Assembly: GCA_002685965.1 (NCBI GenBank) | Contig: NYZE01000053.1 | Span: 1-53,916 of the forward strand | DNA: 53,916 bases | Direction of reading: 5' to 3' | From: Planctomycetota bacterium | GTDB taxonomy: Bacteria > Planctomycetota > UBA1135 > GCA-002748355 | Shown: positions 17,317 to 26,448 of the stretch, one piece after another | Layout: every line of letters begins with the position of its first letter | How positions within the stretch are numbered: the first letter of the stretch is position 1 | The notes under the pieces: model-generated | What the model was told of the DNA's origin: nothing | The model's input: the letters and a program-made list of their open reading frames with translations, nothing else | Database searches by the model: none | Position numbers and translations under genes: made by a program

Positions 17317-19988
17317 GTAGGCGAACTCTCGCCGAAGGGCGTCTCCGTGTCCACGACGTGGGGATCGCGCCTGGTCTGGTGACCGTACCACCAGCAGAGC
17401 GCGATGATCAGGACCGCGGCCGAGAACGCTGTCAACAGCAGTCCGCGGATGAACGGCGAAGTGCTGTAGACGAAGCGCACGTCGTGTTTGCCAGGAGGAA
17501 TCCACAACGCGCGGAAGCACAGGTTGGCGCGGTGCCAGTCCGCCTTGTTGTCGTCGATGGTCGTGTGCCAGTGAGGCAGGGCCGTGTCGGTCAGCACGAG
17601 CCACGCGCCCGGACAGTCATCGATCAGCAGCCGTAGCTCGCTCGTTGTGTCCTCGAGGAAGCGCACCTTCGCCGCCGCGATCTTCGTTGGGTCTGCCATC
17701 GCGTCCAGGTGTGCGATGGCCGTGCTCGGTTGCAGCAGCACGCGCGCACGTGGGTCGAAGTCCTTCGCGATCAGTCGTTGCACGGCCGTGTCGTCGTCGC
17801 CGACCACCTCCGCTTCCGGCACGAGGAAAGCACGCGGCAGTGCCGTCTTGCGTTCGTAGATCCAGAAGCCACCGCTCGGACCGATCAGCGGCTTCGTCGC
17901 GGGCGGACCGAGCTTCGGGATCTCCTCGTTGCTCAACAGGTAGCGAATGCCGAACAGGTCGAACAGCCCGCGTTGCAGGCGGTCGTCGGCCGGCAGCGTG
18001 CGTACCCAGTACTCGCGCAGCATCTGACTCGGCCCGTAGAGCTCGCGGAATGGGCGCCAGCTACGTTTGTCGACCCACTGGTAGCAGTTGAGGTCGCGGA
18101 TGCCCTCGGGGATGAGGAGGTTCGGCGGGAGTGCGGTCGGGGCCGTCGGTGTGCTCCCGACGCGCGCGACCATGAAGCCCCCTGACTCACGGTGTGCGAC
18201 GCGCTGCTCGCGCAGGAAACGATGCACTGGCGTGTCCGGCTCGTTTCGGTGTGGGAAGCTCGGGTTGATGTGCCGAGCGCCGAGAACCAGTTCCAGCGCG
18301 GTGAGCCCGATCGCGAGCCATGGCAGCATGGTGCGCATGTTGCCGATGCGCCGGCTCTGCAGTAGCACCAGCCAGACGGTGATCGCTACGAAACAGAGCG
18401 CTGCGATGCCCGCCTGGTCCGACATGTGCTGCAGCGCGGGTACCGTCGTGCTGCCGAATAGCCCTTCGAGTGTCTTCGCATTGCCTGCGACGTCGGGATA
18501 AGAGGACATCCATCCCTTGGCGATGCCGTCGGTCATCCAGCGTATGGCGCCCGCGCCGTCGCTGGCGATGGAAGCCGTGTAGAGCCAGACCGCTGTGCAC
18601 GCGACCGCAAAGGCGCTCGGTACCGCGATCGCTACGCCGCGAAGTCGGCGCGTCAACGTCGGTGCGACTTCGAGTCCCATCGCGGCGAGGGCGGCGCCGA
18701 AGAAGCACACCGGCGCCATCATCCGGAAGGGTGAGGATGCTTGGAACGCCGGGAACCAGCCCACGAGACCGTAAGCGACGCCGCCCGTGGCCAGCGCCGC
18801 AAACAGCAGCAGCGCCGATACCGCAAAGTAGCGGAAGCGAACGGTCGGCCTGAACAACGCGAGGAACATGCACACGAGTGGCAGGCTGCCGAGCCAGATT
18901 GCGTACTCGGTGTAGTTGAAGTTGATCGGGAAGTGCAGCTTGCCGGTCGCCGGGTCGGCGCGCGACCAGAGCATGTGGATCAGCGGATTTTTCGAGTATG
19001 GCAGTTCCGGGCTTTCGATCCCGCTGCCGAACGGCGCTGACATGAAGAAACCGAGCAGGCCCGCGGGGTCGAATCCCTGCGCCGTCAGATTGGCGGTGGT
19101 TTGATTGAGATCGCGTTCCGTGTTGGGAAAGTGATCGAGCATCGGCACGAGTTGCACGGCGGCGAGACCGATCGCGCACAGGACGGCGCAGCCGAACCAG
19201 GCGCCGAGTGCTACTGCCGAGCCCGTGCCTTCCCCGCGCAGTGCGCGCAGCGCCAGCACGAGGACATAGAGGCCGAACGCGAACGAGATCGCGAGTGCGT
19301 ATGGCGGGAAGCCGCTCAGCCAGCACAAGCCGAGGCTCACTGCCAAGCCGCACAGGGCCGGAATGCGCGCCACGCCGCGCTGCTTGGAGAGACGCTCGAG
19401 TGCCCAGAACCCGGCCGGTAGCCAGAGCAGGGTCTCCATCCGCATGTAGAAGTGACCATTCGCCGCGAGCGTTCCCGACAGTTGGAACACGACCGCTCCA
19501 AACAACGCCGGTCCGATGCACAGGCCGATCTCGCGCAGAAAACCGAACATGAACACGCCCGCGAGCGTGAACGCGATCCACGCCACAAACCCGAAGGCTC
19601 GGTTCGGATCGAAGGCCAGGAAGAACCAGTGAAGGGGCTGTGCGAAGCCGCTGACCGCTGTTGCGAACAGTGGCGCGCCGGCGCGCACATAGGGATTCCA
19701 GTGTGGGAAGCGTCCCTCTTCGATCTCTGCGCGCGCGAGCCGATACTCGGGTGCGCACACCTGCGATTTTTCGGTGATGTCCCAGTTGCTACCGGCCTTG
19801 CGGTTGTCGATTTCCGCCTGGTCGAGCGCGCAGCTGAGCGGCGGAAAGGTCGTGCTGTCGAAGGGCAAGTAGTCGAAGCCCCGGAACAACGGCTCCCACA
19901 GCAGCACGGCGGGCAGCGCAACGAGCACGAGTAGTGCAAGGAGTGTGGCGCGGCGGCGTGGTCCGCTGCTCGGTAGTCGTGGCTTCAT
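17313..19988 (-). CDS. YfhO-like multi-TM membrane protein
   Basis: 891 aa, about 12 hydrophobic segments, RYLLSNEEIPK and C-terminal extracytoplasmic region PGAWLVLTDTALPHWHTTIDD. Confidence 0.72.
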   Translation of the reverse strand: MKPRLPSSGPRRRATLLALLVLVALPAVLLWEPLFRGFDYLPFDSTTFPPLSCALDQAEIDNRKAGSNWDITEKSQVCAPEYRLARAEIEEGRFPHWNPYVRAGAPLFATAVSGFAQPLHWFFLAFDPNRAFGFVAWIAFTLAGVFMFGFLREIGLCIGPALFGAVVFQLSGTLAANGHFYMRMETLLWLPAGFWALERLSKQRGVARIPALCGLAVSLGLCWLSGFPPYALAISFAFGLYVLVLALRALRGEGTGSAVALGAWFGCAVLCAIGLAAVQLVPMLDHFPNTERDLNQTTANLTAQGFDPAGLLGFFMSAPFGSGIESPELPYSKNPLIHMLWSRADPATGKLHFPINFNYTEYAIWLGSLPLVCMFLALFRPTVRFRYFAVSALLLFAALATGGVAYGLVGWFPAFQASSPFRMMAPVCFFGAALAAMGLEVAPTLTRRLRGVAIAVPSAFAVACTAVWLYTASIASDGAGAIRWMTDGIAKGWMSSYPDVAGNAKTLEGLFGSTTVPALQHMSDQAGIAALCFVAITVWLVLLQSRRIGNMRTMLPWLAIGLTALELVLGARHINPSFPHRNEPDTPVHRFLREQRVAHRESGGFMVARVGSTPTAPTALPPNLLIPEGIRDLNCYQWVDKRSWRPFRELYGPSQMLREYWVRTLPADDRLQRGLFDLFGIRYLLSNEEIPKLGPPATKPLIGPSGGFWIYERKTALPRAFLVPEAEVVGDDDTAVQRLIAKDFDPRARVLLQPSTAIAHLDAMADPTKIAAAKVRFLEDTTSELRLLIDDCPGAWLVLTDTALPHWHTTIDDNKADWHRANLCFRALWIPPGKHDVRFVYSTSPFIRGLLLTAFSAAVLIIALCWWYGHQTRRDPHVVDTETPFGESSPT

Positions 19989-22510
19989 GCGCGCTGCCGC
20001 CGACCGGCGAGCACGAGGATGACAAGCGCGATGAGCGACGCCAGCGACACGACGCAGCCGAACATGAACGAGCGCGGTGCGTAACGCAACACCACGTCGG
20101 CGCCCTTACCCGAGGGCACCAGTGCGGCCTGCAGGGCGCCGAAGGCAGGCACGATGTCTCGCCACTCTCCGTCATTGACGCGGTAGCTCCAACCTGGAGC
20201 CCAGGCTTGCGAAACGAACAGGACCGTCGGCGCTTTGCTCGTGTAGCGCAGCCGCACGCTCGATGCCCGCCACTCCACGACCTCGACCCGCGCATTCGGA
20301 TCAGGCGCGACGCTGGCCGTCGCTTCGTCGGTCAAAGACGTCAGACACCCTTGACCGGCGAACACCTCGTCGAGGACGGTGGCCACTTCTTGTCGTGCGG
20401 CCGGACTGTCGTGGTCCCAGATGCGGTGGAGCGCTTGCTCGTAGCGTGCCGTCAGATCCGGCGACGCCACGGTTCCGAAGAGGCGGACGAGGGGTGCGGG
20501 TTCGTTCGCGAGCCAGAAGCCCGGCTGCCCCGCTGTTCGCCAGTCGGGGCCGGGCGACTCCCGAGCGACCAAGGCCTGTGCCGCTACCAGGGGCAACAGC
20601 GGCGAAGCCAGGCTCTTCGGATCGAAGAGTCCGGCAACACCGGCGCCGCGCGAGGCGCTCTTGGCGTCGATGGCGTGGAAGAACTGCTCCATGCGCAGCA
20701 GTTGCAGGGGGCCGTAGCCGCATGCGTCGGCGCCCCCGAGCACAAGCGGCAGGTTCGGTGGCAGAGAGCGAACATCCCTGGCCGAGGTCGCTTCAGGATC
20801 GAGCCGGATCAGGCGGGCCGGGGCACCGTTCTTTGGTTGTGGCACCGGGAGCTCGACATCCAACGAAGCGAGCGCAGGTGCCGGGGTCGCCTGCCATGCG
20901 ATCGGCAGCATCTGCATCGCGCCCGCAACCAGGAAGGCGAGCAAGGGTGCGCGCCGTCCAAATGCTGCGCCGGTTACGAGCGCGGCACCGAGGCAGCCGA
21001 GGCCGATGACCAGCAACGCTTGGTTCGCGGCGAGTTCACCGCTCGCGAAGTTCTCGCTTGCCGTTCCCGCGGGAAGGCCCCACCGGCGATCCTGGACTCC
21101 AGCTGCCCATGTGGCGAAGTCCGCTTCCCCGGTTGTGAGCAGCAACAGGGCGAACCCGGCGATGGTCGCGCCGATTACGAGCGTGGCGACGCGAGTCGAT
21201 CGATTCGGTTCGCGAAAGCCGAGGCCGGCGAGGATCGGCAGGCACAGCGCCGGCACGAGCAGCAACCTGCGGAAGTCACCGACGCGCGCGCCTGGCAACA
21301 AGGATGCGATGTCGATCAGACCGGGAGTCGCGACGGCAGCGAGCAACGCGAGCAAGCTAGCGCTGCCGAGGAACCAAACGCCGACCCGCACCTTCTCGTC
21401 GCGCAATCGCCTCAGTGCTCCGATCGCGAACAGCAACGCCCACGCTCCCATGCCCACCGCGGTCTCGGTGTGGTTGAAAGTGCCGGCGCTGAGCGGCCCC
21501 CGGCGTTCCATCGGCACGAGCAGCAGTGAGAGCCAGGTGGGGCGCGGATTGTCTGGCCCACGCGGGGTCATGTCACCGGGCGCCGCGAGCTGGCTCGGCA
21601 ACAACAGATCGAGCCAATGCGTCGGCGACAGGGCGGACGCGCGCAGCGCCTCCAGCGTGGCTGGCGTTCGCGACGCGAGTTGCGACAGCTCGAGTGTCGG
21701 CGCCAGCTGTAACGCTGCCAGCGTAGTACCGAGACCGAGTCCGAGCGGTATGAGCAGGGCAGGCTTCCATGCGACGCCACGCCCAGCGACCCTGTCCTCG
21801 AGGAGCAGGAGCGCCGTGAATCCGAGCACCAGGTAGCCGAGCAACACGCTGGCCTGCGCGAAACCCGCAAGCCATGACAGGCACGTGCAGATGGTCAAGC
21901 ATGCCATTGGCAGGATCCGCGTTGCGCCGCCCGGTCGGAGCAGCGCGTGCGACGCCTCGAGTGCCGGCAGGATCCAGAGTGCGGCGAAGAAGATCATCGG
22001 ATGGTGCACGTGCGCGCTTGCCCAACTCGACAGCACGAGCGTGCCGTTGGCGAACAACGAGCCGGCCTCGGTCGCCCCGAGGCGTCGCGCCAGCCGGTAG
22101 GCGAACAGTCCAGCGAGTACCAGGTGGAGCAAGTAGCTCCACGCGTAGACCCCGGCCGGGTTGAACAGCGCGAACGCGATCGCGGTCGGATAGAAGGCAC
22201 GCGAAGTCGCCTGCGCGAGCAAGGGCATGCCGCACGACATTCGCGGCTCCCAGAGAGGCACTTCTCCCCGCGCCCACGACTCGCCGACGGCCGTGTCGTA
22301 GGGCAGGAACTGCAGCACCTTGTCGCGCCGGTGCGGAACGGTTGCGGCGTCGATGGCACGGCGTTCGTCCTCGGTCAGCGCGTTAGTGAGCGGCGCGAAA
22401 CCGCGAACGTCTTGCGGCAACAGCGCGTAGCCGGGCACGAGGGCCTTGCCGAGACAGCAGAGGCCGAGAGCAAGAGCGAGGAAGATGGCGCGCGTCTGGC
22501 GCAGCTGCAT
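19985..22510 (-). CDS. YfhO-like multi-TM membrane protein (tandem paralogue)
   Basis: 841 aa; same topology as neighbour; VLFVSQAWAPGWSYRVNDGEWRDIVPAFGALQAALVPSGKGADVVLRYAPRSF. Confidence 0.75.
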   Translation of the reverse strand: MQLRQTRAIFLALALGLCCLGKALVPGYALLPQDVRGFAPLTNALTEDERRAIDAATVPHRRDKVLQFLPYDTAVGESWARGEVPLWEPRMSCGMPLLAQATSRAFYPTAIAFALFNPAGVYAWSYLLHLVLAGLFAYRLARRLGATEAGSLFANGTLVLSSWASAHVHHPMIFFAALWILPALEASHALLRPGGATRILPMACLTICTCLSWLAGFAQASVLLGYLVLGFTALLLLEDRVAGRGVAWKPALLIPLGLGLGTTLAALQLAPTLELSQLASRTPATLEALRASALSPTHWLDLLLPSQLAAPGDMTPRGPDNPRPTWLSLLLVPMERRGPLSAGTFNHTETAVGMGAWALLFAIGALRRLRDEKVRVGVWFLGSASLLALLAAVATPGLIDIASLLPGARVGDFRRLLLVPALCLPILAGLGFREPNRSTRVATLVIGATIAGFALLLLTTGEADFATWAAGVQDRRWGLPAGTASENFASGELAANQALLVIGLGCLGAALVTGAAFGRRAPLLAFLVAGAMQMLPIAWQATPAPALASLDVELPVPQPKNGAPARLIRLDPEATSARDVRSLPPNLPLVLGGADACGYGPLQLLRMEQFFHAIDAKSASRGAGVAGLFDPKSLASPLLPLVAAQALVARESPGPDWRTAGQPGFWLANEPAPLVRLFGTVASPDLTARYEQALHRIWDHDSPAARQEVATVLDEVFAGQGCLTSLTDEATASVAPDPNARVEVVEWRASSVRLRYTSKAPTVLFVSQAWAPGWSYRVNDGEWRDIVPAFGALQAALVPSGKGADVVLRYAPRSFMFGCVVSLASLIALVILVLAGRRQRA

Positions 22511-22519
22511 GCAGAGCTT

Positions 22520-23683
22520 CTACTGTTGTAGTCCGGTGAGACGAACCCTGACGCGGGATGTGCGACGTTCGGCGACTCGGTAGACGCGAACGGTGACTTC
22601 GTCGTCGATCCTATAGTTTTTGAGGGTCTCTTTCAGTTCGTCGCCATCATGGATCACCTTGTCTTCGATGCCGACGATGACGTCGCCGGTGATGATCTTG
22701 CCCGCTGCCGATTGCATCAAGCGCTTGAGTCCGGCCGCTTCGGCCGGACTGCCCTGCGCAAAGCGGAAGACGCCGACACCCGTGACCCCTAGCTCGTCCC
22801 GCACTCTGCGGTTCACGTCCGTGCGGAACGTGATGCCAAGACCGGGCCGTAGCAGTCTGCCCCTGCGGATCAGTTCGGTGGTGACGTCGTTGACGGTGTC
22901 GACCGGGATTGCGAAGCCGATACCCGACGACGATCGTGAGCGACTGATGATGGAGGTGTTGACGCCGATCAACAGGCCTGCGCTATCGATCAACGGTCCG
23001 CCCGAGTTGCCGGGGTTGATCGCGGCGTCAGTCTGGATCACGCCGTCGATCAGCACGCCGTTTGGTGCCCTGATCTGGCGCCCCAGCGCCGAGATGATGC
23101 CCTTGGTCAAGGTCAGGTCGAGGCCGAACGGATTGCCGATCGCGTAGCTGTTCTGTCCGACCTCAAGGCTCGCCGACTTGCCGAGCGCGATCGGTTTGAG
23201 GAACTCCTTGGGTGCGTCGATCTTGAGCACTGCGAGGTCCTTGCTCACCACCATTCCGACCAGGGTCGCCCAGTAGCTACGCTTGTTGGCGAGCGAGACG
23301 CGCCACCGCTTTGCGGCCCTCGCGACGTGGTAGTTGGTGACGATGTTGCCGCTGTCGTCCCAGACGAAGCCGGAGCCGGTTCCCTCGGCGTTCTCCTCGA
23401 AGATGCCCCTGCTGCCGCCCGTCACGGCGGTGATGTAGACCACCGAGGGCGAGATTTGACGAAAGATCTCGATCGTACGCTGCTCGTCGGAGTGGAGGTC
23501 GCCCCGGTAGACGATCGCCCGGGGCTTGGCCGACGGGTCGTGCAGGGCTGGGCCGCCAGACGTGGTAATGCGCCAAAGGAGCATCCCGGCGAGGAGCATT
23601 CCGGCGAGGATCGGCCACAGGTAAATCGGGGGCTTGTGGCCCCTGCGATAAGGCTGCCGGGAGTAGGGTTCAGATATCGACAT
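22520..23683 (-). CDS. HtrA/DegP-like S1C serine protease with PDZ domain
   Basis: TNYHVA (His), SKDLAVLKID (Asp), TDAAINPGNSGGPLID (Ser), C-terminal PDZ; N-terminal TM. Confidence 0.92.
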   Translation of the reverse strand: MSISEPYSRQPYRRGHKPPIYLWPILAGMLLAGMLLWRITTSGGPALHDPSAKPRAIVYRGDLHSDEQRTIEIFRQISPSVVYITAVTGGSRGIFEENAEGTGSGFVWDDSGNIVTNYHVARAAKRWRVSLANKRSYWATLVGMVVSKDLAVLKIDAPKEFLKPIALGKSASLEVGQNSYAIGNPFGLDLTLTKGIISALGRQIRAPNGVLIDGVIQTDAAINPGNSGGPLIDSAGLLIGVNTSIISRSRSSSGIGFAIPVDTVNDVTTELIRRGRLLRPGLGITFRTDVNRRVRDELGVTGVGVFRFAQGSPAEAAGLKRLMQSAAGKIITGDVIVGIEDKVIHDGDELKETLKNYRIDDEVTVRVYRVAERRTSRVRVRLTGLQQ

Positions 23684-23759
23684 GAACTGTCGGATTTTGC
23701 GGGCCGATGAAAGGCTATCCCGAATTCTATACTTGGAACGGGGTCTTGCCCGCTAACGA

Positions 23760-25325
23760 ATGACCGATCCGATGGACATCGACGCACTTCTCGACGACCC
23801 GAAGCCCAAGGTGAGGCCGCAACCGCCGCCGGAGACGGCGATCGTCGAGCGAGATCCCCCGTGGAGTTGGCACCACATTGTCCTCTTGGCGGCCATCACG
23901 CTGCTCGCGGGGATGCTGCGGCTCTACAAGCTCGACCAGTGGAGCTTCTGGATCGACGAGGTCCACACGCTGCGCGATGCCGTCCTGAAATCACCGGATC
24001 AGTTCTGGGGCTCGCCGACGAGTCGCTATCCGGTCGGCTACCTGCTCCTGCGCTGGATCCAACCGCTGCTGCCGGGGTCCGCAGAAGGCAGCTACCGGCT
24101 TCTGTTCGCGTTCTTCGGCATCGCCTCCGTGCCATTGCTCGCGGTTTTCGTGCGACGGTTGCTCGGCACAGGCCCAGGGCTCGTGGCCGGCCTGTTTCTC
24201 GCCCTCTCGCCCTGGCATCTCTATTGGTCGCAGAACTGCCGCGTCTACACGGTGCTGCTGTTCCTGGCCCTGGCCGGGTTCATGGCCTTCTGGATCGGCA
24301 CCGAGAAGGGCAGCGGGCTCTGGTTTGTGATCGCCGACCTGATGCTCGTCCTTGCCGCGGCGTCGCATCCGTGCGCGGTACTGATCCTGCCGGCGTTCTT
24401 CGTGTACCTGGCGCTTCTACGCACACGCATCGTCGAGTGGCCGAGCCGCCTCGGCAAACGCGCGCTGATGTGGTTCTTGATCCCGATCGCCCTCGCGTCG
24501 GGTCTGGCGATCACGACGGTGACCAAGGCTTGGCTGTCCTACGAGGGCGCCAAGTCGGGCTGGTCGCTGCCGCACCTCATGAACACGACGGTCTACTTCG
24601 TGCGTCTGCCTATCCTCGGCGCGTCACTGATCGGGGTGATTCTGCTCTGGCAGCGCAGCAGGCGGACCTGTTTGTTCCTCGCCGGGATGCTGGTCCTGCC
24701 GACCATCGGGGTCGGAATCGCGTCCCTCTGGGTGCGCGCGACGGCCCAGTATCTGTTCTTCACACTGCCGATTTGGTGCGCGCTTGCGGGCTTCGGTATG
24801 TGGGCGCTTGCCGAGCGGGCGGCGTTTGGCATGCAGCGCTCGAAGCTGGTCCTGCAGGGGCTGCTGATCTCGTTGGTGGTGTTCGACCTCGCCGCGCAGG
24901 ACCACCTCTACTTCCACTATCGCTACGGCGATCGACCGCGATGGCGGGATGCGGCCAACTACATCGAGCACAGTGGTTCACCGCAGGACATTGTCGCTAG
25001 CACGAACACGCCCTGCCTCGAGTGGTATCTCAACCCGGCGATGCCGATGGGGATGATCCCGGATTCGCTCGACAGCAATCGCATTGCCGTCAAGCTCCTC
25101 GCCAAGTGGACCCTAGATGACGTCAAGGGGTGGCAACGACAGGCAGGCGAGAATCGCAGCCGCGTCTGGATCGTCGTGACCGAACCCGAGCTCTACGAGA
25201 TGAATCCGAGGCGGGATTGGGACGTGTGGCTGCGCGAGAACTTCCGCCAGGTGAGACGCTTCGCGAACTGGGCGGGGCCGAAGGATATGACTGTGTTGGT
25301 GTATCTGTACGAGCCGACAGACTGA
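23760..25325 (+). CDS. GT39/ArnT-like membrane glycosyltransferase
   Basis: YKLDQWSFWIDEVHTLRDAVL, PVGYLLLRW, WSQNCRVYTVLLFLALAGF; many TM segments. Confidence 0.82.
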   Translation: MTDPMDIDALLDDPKPKVRPQPPPETAIVERDPPWSWHHIVLLAAITLLAGMLRLYKLDQWSFWIDEVHTLRDAVLKSPDQFWGSPTSRYPVGYLLLRWIQPLLPGSAEGSYRLLFAFFGIASVPLLAVFVRRLLGTGPGLVAGLFLALSPWHLYWSQNCRVYTVLLFLALAGFMAFWIGTEKGSGLWFVIADLMLVLAAASHPCAVLILPAFFVYLALLRTRIVEWPSRLGKRALMWFLIPIALASGLAITTVTKAWLSYEGAKSGWSLPHLMNTTVYFVRLPILGASLIGVILLWQRSRRTCLFLAGMLVLPTIGVGIASLWVRATAQYLFFTLPIWCALAGFGMWALAERAAFGMQRSKLVLQGLLISLVVFDLAAQDHLYFHYRYGDRPRWRDAANYIEHSGSPQDIVASTNTPCLEWYLNPAMPMGMIPDSLDSNRIAVKLLAKWTLDDVKGWQRQAGENRSRVWIVVTEPELYEMNPRRDWDVWLRENFRQVRRFANWAGPKDMTVLVYLYEPTD

Positions 25326-25327
25326 CG

Positions 25328-25972
25328 GTGCTGAGATCCCGTATTCATCTTTGCCGGCATGGCGAAGTCGACAAGGCCTGGCGCTCGCGGATCTACGGTG
25401 CTTCGGACGTGGCCCTCGCCGACGCTGGCAAGGCACGCTTCGATGCAATTGCCGATGATCTGGCGCGCATCGAGTTCGCGGCGATCTACGCCAGTGACCT
25501 TGAACGGGCCAAGGACGGGGCCGGGCGCATCGCTGCGGCGTGCCGGCTTGAGGTCGTCATCGACCCGCGTTTGCGCGAGATCGACCGGGGTGAGTGGGTC
25601 GGCTTGACCCTCGATGAGATCGAGGAGCGCTGGCCTGGCGGCGTCGATGCCTACCTCGCAGACCCGAATGGCTACGCCGGCCACGGCGGCGAGACCCATC
25701 GCGACCTGGCTGACCGGGTGTGGCCAGTTTTGGAGGAGTTGGCCGACCGGCACGTGGGCGAGCAGGTGCTCGTCGTGTGCCACGGCCAGCTGATGCGGGC
25801 GGTCGTGGCGCGGGCGCTCGGGATCAGCGGGGCCCGGTCGCTTAACCTGATGACGGGTAACGGTGGGCTGACGACCGTCGATCGCTTTGACGATGGCGTG
25901 TGGGTCGTGCAAGCGGTCAACGCCCCGACGCTGCGCGGCGGTGAGTGGGGCGGCCGGGAGTTCAAGCCTTGA
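25328..25972 (+). CDS. Histidine phosphatase family protein
   Basis: LCRHGEVDKAW, IYASDLERAKDGA, VCHGQLMRAVVARALG. Confidence 0.87.
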   Translation: MLRSRIHLCRHGEVDKAWRSRIYGASDVALADAGKARFDAIADDLARIEFAAIYASDLERAKDGAGRIAAACRLEVVIDPRLREIDRGEWVGLTLDEIEERWPGGVDAYLADPNGYAGHGGETHRDLADRVWPVLEELADRHVGEQVLVVCHGQLMRAVVARALGISGARSLNLMTGNGGLTTVDRFDDGVWVVQAVNAPTLRGGEWGGREFKP

Positions 25973-25999
25973 GGCCGGCCTTGGCCTAGAATCACCCCC

Positions 26000-26383
26000 A
26001 TGGGTGAGCACAAGGGTCGTGGGTTCGACGCCAAGAAGCGCCGTCTCGCCGACGAACTGGCGTGTTTCTTCCTCAACGAGCTGAACGATGACCGGCTAGT
26101 TGGCTGCGAGTTCACGGGTTGTGACCTGTCTGCGGATCTCCGCCACCTGACGGTGTTCTACTTGCTCCCGGTGCGCGCCGGCGAGGAGGCCGAGCGTGCG
26201 ATATCAGGGGTGCAGGGGGTGGTCGAAGACCGCGCTTTCGAGGTGTTGCAGCGGCGGCCAGAGGCGCGGTTCAAATACGATCGCGGCGCTGCCAACCAGC
26301 GGCGCGTCGGTGAGATTCTCGAGGAGTTGCGCGGCGAAGGCCAGCTACCGCCGAAGGAGGGCGGAAGCACGACCCGCGATTGA
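26000..26383 (+). CDS. rbfA: Ribosome-binding factor A
   Basis: 127 aa; RRLADELACFFLNELNDDRL...DLRHLTVFYLLPV...RRPEARFKYDRGAANQRRVGEILEEL. Confidence 0.85.
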   Translation: MGEHKGRGFDAKKRRLADELACFFLNELNDDRLVGCEFTGCDLSADLRHLTVFYLLPVRAGEEAERAISGVQGVVEDRAFEVLQRRPEARFKYDRGAANQRRVGEILEELRGEGQLPPKEGGSTTRD

Positions 26384-26448
26384 GTTATCATCCGCCGCCC
26401 TCTCCGACTTGCCCCTCCGATTTGCACCCCTCTGCAACGTGTATAGAG

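Noticed and set aside
18187-19758. 523-aa minus-strand ORF in another frame of the YfhO-like gene
   Set aside because: Arg-rich out-of-frame translation of a well supported membrane protein gene.
19934-21529. 531-aa plus-strand ORF
   Set aside because: Antisense to the YfhO-like gene; low-complexity R/Q/E/A composition without motifs.
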